From Winogradskya consettensis (lineage in GTDB: Bacteria; Actinomycetota; Actinomycetes; Mycobacteriales; Micromonosporaceae): a DNA stretch of 64,000 nucleotides. Below, in pieces: positions 43,740 to 52,221 of this stretch. The stretch covers positions 124,001 to 188,000 of the forward strand of contig NZ_BOQP01000030.1 in the NCBI RefSeq assembly GCF_018332715.1, in the 5' to 3' direction. Below the pieces are notes generated by a model that ran no database searches, was not told where the DNA came from, and saw only the letters and a list, made by a program, of their open reading frames with translations. Made by a program: the position numbers and the translations under genes. Within the stretch, counting starts at the first letter, position 1; every line of letters starts with the position of its first letter.

Positions 43740-44990
43740 TCAGTCGAGCAGGGCGTCGAGCCAGGGGTTGCGGAAGATGCGGTTCGGGTCGAATTCGCGG
43801 GTGAGGGATACGAAGTCGGTGAAGCGGTCGTACTGGGCGTGGATGGTTTCCGGGCTGGTGGTGAAGACCTTGCCCCAGTGGGGGCGGGCGTCCAGCGGTG
43901 CCAGGGCCTGCTCCAGCCTGGCCACGACCGGGAGCACGATGTCCGTGTCCGCGATCCAGGTGAAGTGCAGGGCGAACGTTTCGCGCTGATAGTTGGGGCT
44001 CAGCCACAGGTCGTCCGCGCCGATGGTGCGGAGTTCGCAGATCTGCAGGACCGGTGAGACGACGTCGCCGATCGCGGCGACCGCGTCGATCGCCTCGAGG
44101 GCGTGGGCCCGGGGGACGTGGTATTCCGATTGGAGTTCTTCGCCGCTGCTCGGGGTGAACTCCATGCGGAAGTGTGGCAGCCGGGTGTGCCAGGGGCCGG
44201 GGTCACCGGACTGGTCGGTGCTGTTCTGGGCCGGCATGCCGGGGACGGGATGGCGGGCGGCGTCCGCGCGGCGGGCCCCGTGCCAGTCGCCGGCGGGCAT
44301 CGGGTCGCGGCGCTTGAGCCAGGCCATGTTGACGTCCGGGCCGGTCCAGTTGGTGAAGAGACTGACGCTGTAGCCGTCCCCGAGGATGCCCGGGAGGTCG
44401 CGCTCGAGCTCGGCGCGCGGCAGGTCGTCGTACACATATTGGCGTAGTTCGAAGGCCGGGGCGACGTCGAGGGTGAGCGAGACGACCACCCCGAGCGCGC
44501 CCAGGCCGACGACCGCGCCGAGGAAGGCGTCGCCGTCGAGGTCGCGGCGCAACGTGACCAGCTTGCCGTCGCCGCGGATCAGCTCGATAGCCGAGACGGC
44601 GGTGGCGAGGTTGCCGTTGTGCTCGCCCGAACCGTGGGTGGCGGTGGCGATCGCCCCGGCCACCGAGATGTGCGGCAACGACGCCATGTTGTGCAGCGCC
44701 AGGCCCTCGGCGTCGAGGCGGGAGGCCAGCTCGCCGTAGCGCATGCCGCCGTCGATGCGTACCGAGTTGTGGTAGGGGCCGACCTCGAAGATGCGGGGGA
44801 GGTCGGCGAGCGAGATCAGGTCGCCGGTGGTGTCGGCCATCCGGTTGAAGGAGTGGCCGCTGCCCAGGACCTTGACCGGCCGACCGGCTGCCACCAGCTC
44901 CTGGATCTGCTCCACCGACGTCGGCCGATGCAGGCGGTGCGCGCCGAAAACGATATTCCCGGCCCAGTTGGTGACCTTCTCATCGCTCAT
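43740..44990 (-). CDS. aldO: Alditol oxidase (FAD-linked, VAO family)
   Basis: 416 residues from MSDEKVTNWAGN. It follows the sequence of Streptomyces coelicolor AldO closely: His46 in VLGSGHSFN is the residue that binds FAD covalently, then NMASLPHISVAGAIATATHGSG, LKRR, HPVPGMPA, PHFRMEFTPSS and a late RPHWGKVF segment. AldO oxidises xylitol, sorbitol and other alditols at C1 with O2, giving H2O2. No catalase or polyol transporter is adjacent. An upstream GTG/ATG would add 12 residues not seen in the family. Confidence 0.93.
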   Translation of the reverse strand: MSDEKVTNWAGNIVFGAHRLHRPTSVEQIQELVAAGRPVKVLGSGHSFNRMADTTGDLISLADLPRIFEVGPYHNSVRIDGGMRYGELASRLDAEGLALHNMASLPHISVAGAIATATHGSGEHNGNLATAVSAIELIRGDGKLVTLRRDLDGDAFLGAVVGLGALGVVVSLTLDVAPAFELRQYVYDDLPRAELERDLPGILGDGYSVSLFTNWTGPDVNMAWLKRRDPMPAGDWHGARRADAARHPVPGMPAQNSTDQSGDPGPWHTRLPHFRMEFTPSSGEELQSEYHVPRAHALEAIDAVAAIGDVVSPVLQICELRTIGADDLWLSPNYQRETFALHFTWIADTDIVLPVVARLEQALAPLDARPHWGKVFTTSPETIHAQYDRFTDFVSLTREFDPNRIFRNPWLDALLD

Positions 44991-45079
44991 GGACCCAGCA
45001 CACCACGGAAACAAGCCGGAAACCATCTCCCTGAAGATCCAAAATCAGGATGAGCGACAGATCCTTCAGCCGTACGCGA

Positions 45080-45589
45080 TCAGTAGCCGGACTCCTCCCC
45101 CACAGCGGCCCGGGCAGCGGCCTCGGCCGGTCCGTCGCCGTACCCGGGCCGGGCCACGGCGACGGACTGGAAGTAGAACCCCTGTTCCTCATCCGGATCG
45201 TCGTCCGCCGCGAACGACCGCCACAGGCCCAGGTACAGATCGGGCGCCGAGAAGCAGCCATCGTCCTCGCCCGCATCGACCCTGGTGTGCCGCCGCAACT
45301 CCCGGACCACCTCGCGGGCCGCCTGCCCGAAGACATCAACGTCCCGGTACCGCACGACGTCCTCCTCGTACGGGCGGTACAGCTCGATGAAGTTGACCCG
45401 CCCCCGGGAACGCCCGGCCACACCGAACCCGACGCTGAACCCGAGACCGCCGGGCATCGTCAGCGCCACCCCGCCGAACGCGTCCCGGACCAGCGGCCCG
45501 AGCGTCCCCAGCGCCGATCTTGCCTCCTCGACGGTCATCCCGAGCCGCAGCGGCCCGGCCCCGTACGGCGGATCCAGCACGAATTCCAT
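45080..45589 (-). CDS. Hypothetical protein, possible immunity-type, 169 aa
   Basis: Start ATG 45589 (GGAG upstream) begins MEFVLDPPYGAGPLRLGMTVEEA, a compact opening seen in small actinobacterial proteins found among toxin-immunity genes. The remainder is alpha/beta with an acidic C-terminal third (ADDDPDEEQ). The frame stays open 76 codons further upstream, but that part is made of the 49/51-base repeats. Downstream of a SUKH gene on the same strand. Function not known. Confidence 0.65.
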   Translation of the reverse strand: MEFVLDPPYGAGPLRLGMTVEEARSALGTLGPLVRDAFGGVALTMPGGLGFSVGFGVAGRSRGRVNFIELYRPYEEDVVRYRDVDVFGQAAREVVRELRRHTRVDAGEDDGCFSAPDLYLGLWRSFAADDDPDEEQGFYFQSVAVARPGYGDGPAEAAARAAVGEESGY

Positions 45590-45654
45590 CGCGAGATCAT
45601 CTCCAGTCCCCCCGACGCTCCGGCGGGCGCATCCCCCGCCAGAGCCTGCCCACG

Positions 45655-45803
45655 CTCCAGCGAACACACCCGGGACAAGAGGCACGCCGCCAGACTCCGC
45701 CGACCCTCCAGCGAACACCCGGGACAAGAGGCACGCCGCCAGACTCCGCCGACCCTCCAGCAGGCGCGCCCAGGACAAGAGGCACGTCGCCGCGCACGAG
45801 CCG
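45655..45803 (+). repeat. 49/51-bp tandem array between two minus-strand genes
   Basis: Units beginning CTCCAG at 45655, 45706 and 45755 share CGGGACAAGAGGCACGCCGC and CAGACTCCGCCGACC; the third is partial. The array lies directly downstream of the SUKH gene stop at 45814. Confidence 0.88.
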
Positions 45804-45813
45804 GACGGGAGGT

Positions 45814-46269
45814 TCAAGGCCTGAGCGCGTGCGCCGCCAGAAACTTGAGGAAGTCCGCGGCGACGATCTCGTCGTCGCCGGCGGCGTGGAAGTGGAACCA
45901 GACCTGCTCGAGGCAGCGGCCATCCTCGACGGGAAAGCCCCAGTGGTCGCCGGTGCCGACCGCGGCGACGGCGACAAAACTGCGATCGGGGAACTCCTGG
46001 TCGTTGACGGTGCAGAGGTCGTCGCCGTACTCCTGCGGCTCCGCGACGACGGGGAACAGCTCCACGTAGCCGAACATGCCGCCACCAAAGCGCACAATGA
46101 ACGCTTTGTACTTCTCCGGCAGTGCGATTCCCAGGCGGCGTTCGACGACGGCTATCTCATCGGCCGTGGCCGTGCGTCCCTCGACGAGCGCGAAGCCGTG
46201 CTCGGCCTCCCCCGCTGCGGACCTCGCCAGCAGCGGCTCGGCGAGTGCGGCGAACTCATGGAGCTCCAC
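45814..46269 (-). CDS. SMI1/KNR4 (SUKH) family protein
   Basis: 151 residues from GTG 46269, two bases after the transporter stop. SUKH landmarks: ERRLGIALPEKYKAFIVRFGGGMFGYVELFP (about 45-76) and GDHWGFPVEDG, then a WFHFHAAGDDEIVA strand pair. It is the short single-domain form. Operon position with a transporter and the small protein at 45080 is notable, but no toxin is seen. Confidence 0.85.
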   Translation of the reverse strand: MELHEFAALAEPLLARSAAGEAEHGFALVEGRTATADEIAVVERRLGIALPEKYKAFIVRFGGGMFGYVELFPVVAEPQEYGDDLCTVNDQEFPDRSFVAVAAVGTGDHWGFPVEDGRCLEQVWFHFHAAGDDEIVAADFLKFLAAHALRP

Positions 46270-46271
46270 GT

Positions 46272-47681
46272 CTACTCCGCGGCGGCAGGATCGGGGCGGT
46301 CGCCGCGGGGCATGAGGGTGACCATCGCGACCATGAGGACGGCGAGGGCGATGATGCCGAGGAAGACGTGCTGGACCGCGGTGGTCATGCGGACGGGGTC
46401 CGTGCCGTCGCCGCGGAGGGTGGCGTTGGCGATCGCGCCGAAGACCGCGACTCCGACGGCGCTGCCCAGGGAGCGCATGAAGACATAGTTGGCGGTGACG
46501 ACGCCGCGGTCCTCCCAGCCGACGCTCGACTGGCCGACGACGACGGTGGGCGGGCCGACGAGGCCCATGCCGAGACCGATGAGCAGGCAGACCGCGCCGA
46601 CCGTGAACACGCTGGAGCGCTGGTCGAGGACGAGCAGCAGGAGCGAGCCGGCGAGCACGATCGCCGTACCGATCAGGGCGCAGCCACGGAAGCCGAGCCG
46701 CAGATAGATCTTTCCTGACTGGCTGGCTGCGATGGGCCATCCGATCAGCAGGGTCGCCAGGGCGAAACCGGCGAGCAGTGGGCTGGCGCCGAGCGCAGTC
46801 TGGGCGTACGTGGGGATGTAGGAAGTGAGGCCGAGCAGGACCGCCCCGATCCCGAACGACGTCAGGCCGGCGGCGACCAGGGTCCGGCGGCGAAAGACCC
46901 AGAGTGGGAGCACCGGTTCGGCGACGTCGCGTTCGGCGAAGCCGAAGGCGACCAGCAGCGCGACGCCCGCGCCAAGCACCGCGATGCCGGGTACCGACGC
47001 CCACGCCCAGCTCTGACCGCCCTCCAGGAGACCGAGAATGATCAGGGTGAGGCCGGTGGTGAGCAACGCCGCGCCGCGGTAGTCGATCGCCGGGTGGGCC
47101 CGGTTCACGCGTTCGCCGAAGCGACGCCAGATGGTCACGGCGGCGGCCAGGCAGAGCGGAATGTTGATGAAGAAGATCCACCGCCAGGACACCCATTCGC
47201 TGAACACGCCGCCCAGGGTCGGCCCGAGCACCGAGGCGATGCCCCATACGCTGGCGATATAGCCCTGGACCTTCGCGCGTTCCCGCACCGAGTAGAGATC
47301 CCCGATCATCGTCATCGTGGTCGGCTGGATGGCGCCCGCGCCCAGGCCCTGCACGGCCCGGAAGGCGATGAGGGCGCCGATGCTGCCGGCGAGGCCACCG
47401 CCGACCGACCCCAGGGCGAAGACCGCGATACCGGCCAGGACGACAGGCTTGCGTCCGAAAAGGTCAGCCAGTTTCCCGAACACGGGTACGCTCACCGCCT
47501 GCGCGAGCAGGTACGTCGAGAACAGCCACGGGAACTCCGCGAACCCGCCGATGTCCGCCACGATCGACGGCACCGCCGTGGCGATGATGGTCGAGTCGAT
47601 CGCGACCAGCGCCGTGCTCAGCATGACGGCGGCGAGCACCGGACCACGCTCCGACCGTAGGCCTACCCCGGTATCCGTCAC
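46272..47681 (-). CDS. DHA2-family (14-helix) MFS multidrug efflux transporter
   Basis: About 469 residues from the GTG at 47681 (MTDTGVGLRSERG); ATG 47711 or 47750 would add 10 or 23 residues. Motif A is GKLADLFGRKPV, motif C is LGPTLGGVFSEWVSWRWIFFINIP, and 14 hydrophobic segments can be counted, as in the EmrB/QacA drug:H+ antiporters. Substrate unknown. No TetR or MarR regulator is adjacent. It shares its operon with a SUKH protein. Confidence 0.9.
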   Translation of the reverse strand: MTDTGVGLRSERGPVLAAVMLSTALVAIDSTIIATAVPSIVADIGGFAEFPWLFSTYLLAQAVSVPVFGKLADLFGRKPVVLAGIAVFALGSVGGGLAGSIGALIAFRAVQGLGAGAIQPTTMTMIGDLYSVRERAKVQGYIASVWGIASVLGPTLGGVFSEWVSWRWIFFINIPLCLAAAVTIWRRFGERVNRAHPAIDYRGAALLTTGLTLIILGLLEGGQSWAWASVPGIAVLGAGVALLVAFGFAERDVAEPVLPLWVFRRRTLVAAGLTSFGIGAVLLGLTSYIPTYAQTALGASPLLAGFALATLLIGWPIAASQSGKIYLRLGFRGCALIGTAIVLAGSLLLLVLDQRSSVFTVGAVCLLIGLGMGLVGPPTVVVGQSSVGWEDRGVVTANYVFMRSLGSAVGVAVFGAIANATLRGDGTDPVRMTTAVQHVFLGIIALAVLMVAMVTLMPRGDRPDPAAAE

Positions 47682-47759
47682 GATCACCACCCAACCACGC
47701 TCGGCCGCCATGATCGACCCGGCGATGATCGACAGTGGCCTTGATGACACGATGCGGAC

Positions 47760-48461
47760 ATGCGTTCAGGTTCCCGCGCACCTCAGGAGCCCTCCGGGAT
47801 CTTCGTGCCCGCCAGGCGTCCGCCGGGCACCGCCACCATCAACCGGTGGCGAAGGGCCAACTGCGGTGAAGTGCTGCGGCCAGGCGTCCGGTCGGCCCTT
47901 TGGGATTTCGTACGCGAAGCCGCGCCGCTCCTGCACCCCGGCCTCACGGCTCCGGCCGAACCCGCTTTGCTCTCCGGCCTCAACGACGGCCGCGACGCCG
48001 ACGTGAAGACCGGCATGCTCGGCACGGACACCGCCCCGCTGTGCCTGATCCTGCGCACCCACCTGGGCACCGCCGCCGGCCCGGGCCCGCACCGCCGCTG
48101 GCGCGAGACATTGGGCCGGCCGGGCGTACGCACCTCGGCGGCGGTAGTGACCGGCATCGAACAGGTCAACCCGCAGGAGGCCGGGCCGCTGCTGGCCGAG
48201 CCGCTCCCCGCGCAGGCCCGGCCCTGGCTCGTGATCAGCGCTACGGTCGCGGACCGCGCGGGCTCGCTGTCGGTGGACCCGGGTGACGGGGTGCTGCGGC
48301 ACGTCCTGGACTTCGCAGTGCTGCGCCTCGACCGGCCGGGCCCACTCCGAGACAGACCGTCTCATTGCCCGCACTGCGACCAGACCAGGGTCCGGCGCTA
48401 CTCCGCCTTCGACCTCTGCCCGGACTGCGGCTGGTTCGACCAGCCCGCCGCCGCACCCTGA
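47760..48461 (+). CDS. Hypothetical protein with C-terminal CPCC-like zinc ribbon, 233 aa
   Basis: The last 35 residues carry HCPHC and LCPDCGWFDQP, two CxxC knuckles of a zinc-binding CPCC-type domain. The first 190 residues are alpha/beta with no recognised family. ATG 47760 gives the longest frame; the Arg/Pro-rich first 30 residues may not be translated if a later start is used. The stop codon lies inside the 48-base repeat array that follows. Confidence 0.6.
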   Translation: MRSGSRAPQEPSGIFVPARRPPGTATINRWRRANCGEVLRPGVRSALWDFVREAAPLLHPGLTAPAEPALLSGLNDGRDADVKTGMLGTDTAPLCLILRTHLGTAAGPGPHRRWRETLGRPGVRTSAAVVTGIEQVNPQEAGPLLAEPLPAQARPWLVISATVADRAGSLSVDPGDGVLRHVLDFAVLRLDRPGPLRDRPSHCPHCDQTRVRRYSAFDLCPDCGWFDQPAAAP

Positions 48462-48600
48462 CGCCGCGGCGCTCTGCCGTCACGGCACCCCCGCCGTCGC
48501 CACACCCTGACGCCACAGCGCTCTGCCGTCACGGCACCCCGCCGCCGCCACACCCTGACGCCACAGCGCTCTGCCCTCACTGCGCTCTGCCCTCACGGCA
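48454..48600 (+). repeat. About 48-bp tandem array (3 units) including a stop codon
   Basis: Copies of CACCCTGACGCC plus GCGCTCTGCCGTCACGGCAC begin at 48454, 48503 and 48551. The TGA in the first copy (48459-48461) is the stop of the zinc-ribbon gene, and the same TGA recurs in each copy. A shorter CTCTGCCCTCAC echo follows. Confidence 0.9.
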
Positions 48601-48657
48601 CCTTGCCCTAACGGCGCCCTGCCCTTACGGGCCGCGCCGACGGTGGCCGTGGCAGGG

Positions 48658-49308
48658 CTAAGCTGAGCCGTCACTCAGCTTAACGGTGAGGCGTGCGCTG
48701 AGGTCGGCGTACGTGATGCCGAAGAGGTCTCGCACCACCAGGCCGTCGCCGGTCACCTCGAGCGTGGCGACGTCGGTGTAGATGCGGTCGACGCAGCGGG
48801 CGGCCGTCAGGGGGTAGGTGCACTCCGGCACGACCTTGGGGCTGCCGTCCTTGGCGAACATCGTCGTCATGACGTAGACCTTCTTCGCGCCGATCGCGAG
48901 GTCCATCGCCCCGCCGACGGCCGGGATGGCGTCCGCGGCGCCGGTGTGCCAGTTCGCGAGGTCGCCGGCTGCGGAGATCTGGAAGGCGCCGAGCACGCAG
49001 ACGTCGAGGTGACCGCCGCGCATCATCGCGAACGAGTCGGCGTGGTGGAAGTAGGCCGCCCCGGGCAGTTCGGTCACCGGGACCTTGCCGGCGTTCATCA
49101 GGTCCGGGTCGACGTCGTCGCCGTGCGCCTGCGGGCCCATGTTGAGCATGCCGTTCTCGGTGTGCAGCACCACGCCCGAGCCGGGTTCGAGATGATCGGC
49201 GACCAGGGTGGGCAGGCCGATCCCGAGATTCACGTACGCCCCGGCCGGGATGTCCCGCGCGACCAGCGCCGCCATCTCAGCCTTGCCCAGCGAAGCCTGC
49301 CCGCTCAT
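48658..49308 (-). CDS. pcaJ: 3-oxoadipate CoA-transferase subunit B
   Basis: 216 residues. The family motif is HTENGMLNMGP with catalytic Glu51, which forms the glutamyl-CoA thioester, and GGAMDLAIGAKKVYV follows. With PcaI it moves CoA from succinyl-CoA to 3-oxoadipate. The neighbouring pcaF supports this over the related acetoacetate ScoAB. ATG 49308 overlaps the TGA of a 13-codon frame directly upstream, which in turn is coupled to another and to pcaI. Confidence 0.9.
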   Translation of the reverse strand: MSGQASLGKAEMAALVARDIPAGAYVNLGIGLPTLVADHLEPGSGVVLHTENGMLNMGPQAHGDDVDPDLMNAGKVPVTELPGAAYFHHADSFAMMRGGHLDVCVLGAFQISAAGDLANWHTGAADAIPAVGGAMDLAIGAKKVYVMTTMFAKDGSPKVVPECTYPLTAARCVDRIYTDVATLEVTGDGLVVRDLFGITYADLSARLTVKLSDGSA

Positions 49309-49346
49309 CCGACAACCACCCTGCCGATAGATGCCTGCCCACTCAT
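49305..49346 (-). CDS. Minicistron 2 between pcaI and pcaJ (13 residues)
   Basis: ATG 49346 opens a 13-codon frame MSGQASIGRVVVG whose TGA overlaps the pcaJ ATG (ATGA). Its first residues copy the pcaJ start (MSGQASLG) and its last copy the pcaI end (RVVAV), so it arose by tandem duplication of the junction. Translation is inferred from the coupling layout only. Confidence 0.4.
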   Translation of the reverse strand: MSGQASIGRVVVG

Positions 49347-49381
49347 GCCGCGACCATCTCGCCGACCAACCGCCCGCTCAT
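49343..49381 (-). CDS. Minicistron 1 between pcaI and pcaJ (12 residues)
   Basis: ATG 49381 overlaps the pcaI stop (ATGA) and opens MSGRLVGEMVAA; its TGA overlaps the ATG of minicistron 2. Upstream GACAGGGTGG, within pcaI, could serve as ribosome site. Same duplicated-junction origin as minicistron 2. Confidence 0.4.
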   Translation of the reverse strand: MSGRLVGEMVAA

Positions 49382-50034
49382 ACCGCGACCACCCTGTCGA
49401 TGTAGATGCCGGGCGTGACGACGGCCTCCGGGTCCAGCGTGCCGATCTCGACGATCTCGCTGACCTGGACCGCGACCGTCGTGGCGGCGGTCGCCATGAC
49501 CGGGCCGAAGTTGCGGGCCGTTTTGCGGTAGACCAGGTTGCCCATCCGGTCGCTGCGGTGCGCGCCGATCAGCGCCACGTCGCCCTTGATGGGAAATTCC
49601 AGCACATGGGTACGCCCGTCGATCTCGCGTGTCTCCTTGCCCTCGGCGAGCAGCGTGCCGGCGCCGGTCGGGCAGTAGAACGCGCCGATGCCGGCGCCGG
49701 CCGCACGGAGCCGTTCGGCGAGGGTGCCCTGCGGCACGACCTCGAGCTCGATCTTGCCGGACCGGTAGAGGCCGTCGAAGACCCAGGAGTCGTGCTGGCG
49801 GGGGAAGGAGCAGATCACTTTGCGTACGCGTCCCTCGGCCAGCAGCGCCGCCAGCCCCGCGTCGCCGTTGCCGGCGTTGTTGGACACCACCGTGAGGCCG
49901 GTCGCGCCCTGCCGGATCAGCGCGTCGATGAGGTGGGTGGGCATCCCCGCCATGCCGAAGCCCCCGACCAGCACCGTCGACCCGTCCTCGACCCCGGCCA
50001 CGGCCTCGTCGGTGCTCGCACAAATGGAAGTCAT
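49378..50034 (-). CDS. pcaI: 3-oxoadipate CoA-transferase subunit A
   Basis: 218 residues with the CoA-binding motif VLVGGFGMAGMP (about 21-32), SNNAGNG, and the late PIKGDVALIGAHRSDRMGNL segment, the usual alpha-subunit layout. It overlaps the pcaF stop by 4 bases (start ATG 50034). The C-terminal codons RVVAV are repeated in the two small frames downstream. Confidence 0.92.
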   Translation of the reverse strand: MTSICASTDEAVAGVEDGSTVLVGGFGMAGMPTHLIDALIRQGATGLTVVSNNAGNGDAGLAALLAEGRVRKVICSFPRQHDSWVFDGLYRSGKIELEVVPQGTLAERLRAAGAGIGAFYCPTGAGTLLAEGKETREIDGRTHVLEFPIKGDVALIGAHRSDRMGNLVYRKTARNFGPVMATAATTVAVQVSEIVEIGTLDPEAVVTPGIYIDRVVAV

Positions 50035-51212
50035 GACTCATTTTCCAGGACGACCGCGAGGGCCTGGCCGACGCCGATGCAGATGGCGGCCACGCCCCAG
50101 CGGTCGCCGGAGTCGGTGAGGCGCTTCGCCAGGGTGGCGAGGATGCGGGTACCGGAGGCGCCGAGGGGGTGGCCGATGGCGATGGCGCCGCCCTTGGCGT
50201 TGACGATCGCCGGGTCGATCTTCCAGGCGTCGACGCAGGCGAGGCTCTGCACGGCGAAGGCCTCGTTGAGCTCGACGGCGCTGACGTCGTCCCAGCTGAT
50301 CCCGGCGCGGGCGAGCGCGCGGTCGGCGGCCTGCACGGGGGCGTACCCGAACATCTGCGGTTCGAGGGCGGCGGCTCCGCGGCCGGCGATGCGGGCCAGG
50401 GGGGCGCTGCCGATCTGCGCGGCTGCGGCTTCGGACCCGATGAGTACGGCGGCGGCACCGTCGTTCAGCGGCGAGGCGTTGCCCGCGGTGATCGCGCCGT
50501 CCGGGCGGAACGACGGCTTGAGCGTGGCGAGCTTCTCCAGGGTGCTCGATGCCCGGATGCCCTCGTCGCGGGTGAGCACCGCGCCCGGGACCGGCACGAC
50601 CAGGTCGTCGTAGAAGCCTTCCTCCCACGCGGCGTGCGCGAGCAGGTGCGACCGCAGCGCGAACTCGTCCTGCCGTTCCCGGTCGATCCCGAAGCGGTCG
50701 CGCAGCTGCTCGTTGGCCTCTCCCAGCGACACGGTCCACTCGGCGGGCATCCGCTCGTTGACCAGGCGCCAGCCCAGCGTGGTCGACACCGCGGTGGCGT
50801 TGCCGACTGGGAACGCCTTGTCGGGCTTCGGCAGCACCCAGGGCGCCCGGGTCATCGACTCGACACCGCCGGCCACGACCACGTCGGCGTCGCCGGTCTC
50901 GACGCTGCGGGAGGCCATCATCGCCGCGTCGAGACTGGAGCCGCAGAGCCGGTTGACCGTGGTCGCGGGGACGGTGACCGGCAGCCCGGCGAGCAGCACC
51001 GCCATCCTGCCGACGTTGCGGTTGTCCTCGCCGGCTTGGTTGGCGCAGCCCCAGACCACGTCGGCGATGGCGGCGCGGTCCAGCGCCGGGAAGCGGTCCA
51101 GCAGGCCGGACAGTGCGGTCGCGGCAAGGTCGTCCGGGCGTACGCCGGCCAGTGCCCCGCCGAACCGGCCGAACGGGGTGCGCGCGGCGCCGTACAGATA
51201 GCTCGCGGTCAT
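50031..51212 (-). CDS. pcaF: 3-oxoadipyl-CoA thiolase
   Basis: 393 residues from ATG 51212 (GAGGGGT upstream). Nucleophile Cys90 in TVNRLCGSSLDA, GGVESMTRAP, GHPLGASGTR with the active His, and the second Cys in CIGVGQALA; CGS and CIGVGQ are the PcaF forms of these motifs. It cleaves 3-oxoadipyl-CoA to succinyl-CoA and acetyl-CoA, the last step of aromatic breakdown through beta-ketoadipate. First gene of pcaF-I-J, divergent from a LysR regulator. Confidence 0.92.
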   Translation of the reverse strand: MTASYLYGAARTPFGRFGGALAGVRPDDLAATALSGLLDRFPALDRAAIADVVWGCANQAGEDNRNVGRMAVLLAGLPVTVPATTVNRLCGSSLDAAMMASRSVETGDADVVVAGGVESMTRAPWVLPKPDKAFPVGNATAVSTTLGWRLVNERMPAEWTVSLGEANEQLRDRFGIDRERQDEFALRSHLLAHAAWEEGFYDDLVVPVPGAVLTRDEGIRASSTLEKLATLKPSFRPDGAITAGNASPLNDGAAAVLIGSEAAAAQIGSAPLARIAGRGAAALEPQMFGYAPVQAADRALARAGISWDDVSAVELNEAFAVQSLACVDAWKIDPAIVNAKGGAIAIGHPLGASGTRILATLAKRLTDSGDRWGVAAICIGVGQALAVVLENES

Positions 51213-51252
51213 ACCCCTCACCGTACGGCCGCTGACTCATACTCTCCAATCT

Positions 51253-51270
51253 TCAATCGCCACGGATTGA
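51253..51270. promoter_or_regulatory. Inverted repeat between pcaF and LysR gene
   Basis: TCAATC-N6-GATTGA, with flanking T and A, matches the T-N11-A style of LysR-family sites. It sits 40 bases before pcaF and 12 before the regulator start, so it could serve both divergent promoters. Confidence 0.6.
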
Positions 51271-51282
51271 TAAGCTGGATGC

Positions 51283-52221
51283 ATGGATCTCCGGCAGCTG
51301 ACATCGTTCACGATGCTGGCGCAGGAGCTGCACTTCGGCCGCGCCGCCGCCCGCCTGCACCTGGCCCAGCCGGCGCTCTCCCAGCAGATCCGCCAGCTCG
51401 AGAAGGAGCTGGGCAACACGCTCTTCACCCGCTCCACCCGCCGCGTGGAGCTGACCGAGGCCGGCACGCTCCTGCTGGAACGGGCCGGCACGATCCTCGC
51501 CCTGCTCACCCGGGCCGAGGACGAACAGGCCCGCCTGGCCCAGGGCCGCGCGGGCCAGGTCAGCATCGGCTTCATCGGGACGGCGACCTACGACGTCCTG
51601 CCCGGCGTGGCCCGCAAGCTCCGGGCCGGCCTGCCCGACCTCCGCCTCGACCTGCGCGGCGAGATGCTCACCCCGGAGCTGGTCACGGGCGTCCTCGACT
51701 ACTCGCTCGACGTGGCCCTCATGCGCCCGCCCACCGACCGCGCGGGCCTCGACGTCGTGCCGCTGCGCACCGAGGCCCTCGTGGCGGCGTTGCGCGCGGA
51801 CGACCCCCGGGCCGGCGCCGGGGTCCTCGACCTGACCACCCTCGCTATGGAACCGTTTGTCTCACACCCGTCGCGCCGGCTCTCCTCCATGCACCAGAGC
51901 CTGCTGGACACCTGCCGGGCGGCGGGCTTCCAGCCCCGCGAGATCATCGAGGTACGCGAGACGTCGACGCTGGTCACCTTCGTGGCGGCCGGCATGGGCG
52001 TTGCCCTGGTCCCCGCGTCGGTCCGGTCGCTCGGCATCGACGGCGTCGCCTACGTGCCACTGCTGCAGCGCAGCGCGACGGTCGACCTCGTCATGGCGAC
52101 CCGGAGCGCGGAGACCTCACCCGGCGTACGGCGGGTGGCTCAGCTCATCGCGGCGCACGTGCGGGGCGGCCCAGCAGCTCTTCCAGATCCGGCGTCTGTG
52201 TGGCGAGGGCCCCGGCCTTAG
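51283..52221 (+). CDS. LysR-family transcriptional regulator (CatR/PcaQ-like)
   Basis: 312 residues. N-terminal winged helix-turn-helix with LRQLTSFTMLAQELHFGRAAARLHLAQPALSQQIRQLEKELG (3-45) split by the usual hinge, and a C-terminal effector domain with GFIGTATYDVLP. Effector-domain style and divergence from pcaFIJ make it the likely activator of that operon, with 3-oxoadipate or muconate as possible inducer (inference). Its last 77 bases overlap the converging gene at 52145. Confidence 0.92.
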   Translation: MDLRQLTSFTMLAQELHFGRAAARLHLAQPALSQQIRQLEKELGNTLFTRSTRRVELTEAGTLLLERAGTILALLTRAEDEQARLAQGRAGQVSIGFIGTATYDVLPGVARKLRAGLPDLRLDLRGEMLTPELVTGVLDYSLDVALMRPPTDRAGLDVVPLRTEALVAALRADDPRAGAGVLDLTTLAMEPFVSHPSRRLSSMHQSLLDTCRAAGFQPREIIEVRETSTLVTFVAAGMGVALVPASVRSLGIDGVAYVPLLQRSATVDLVMATRSAETSPGVRRVAQLIAAHVRGGPAALPDPASVWRGPRP

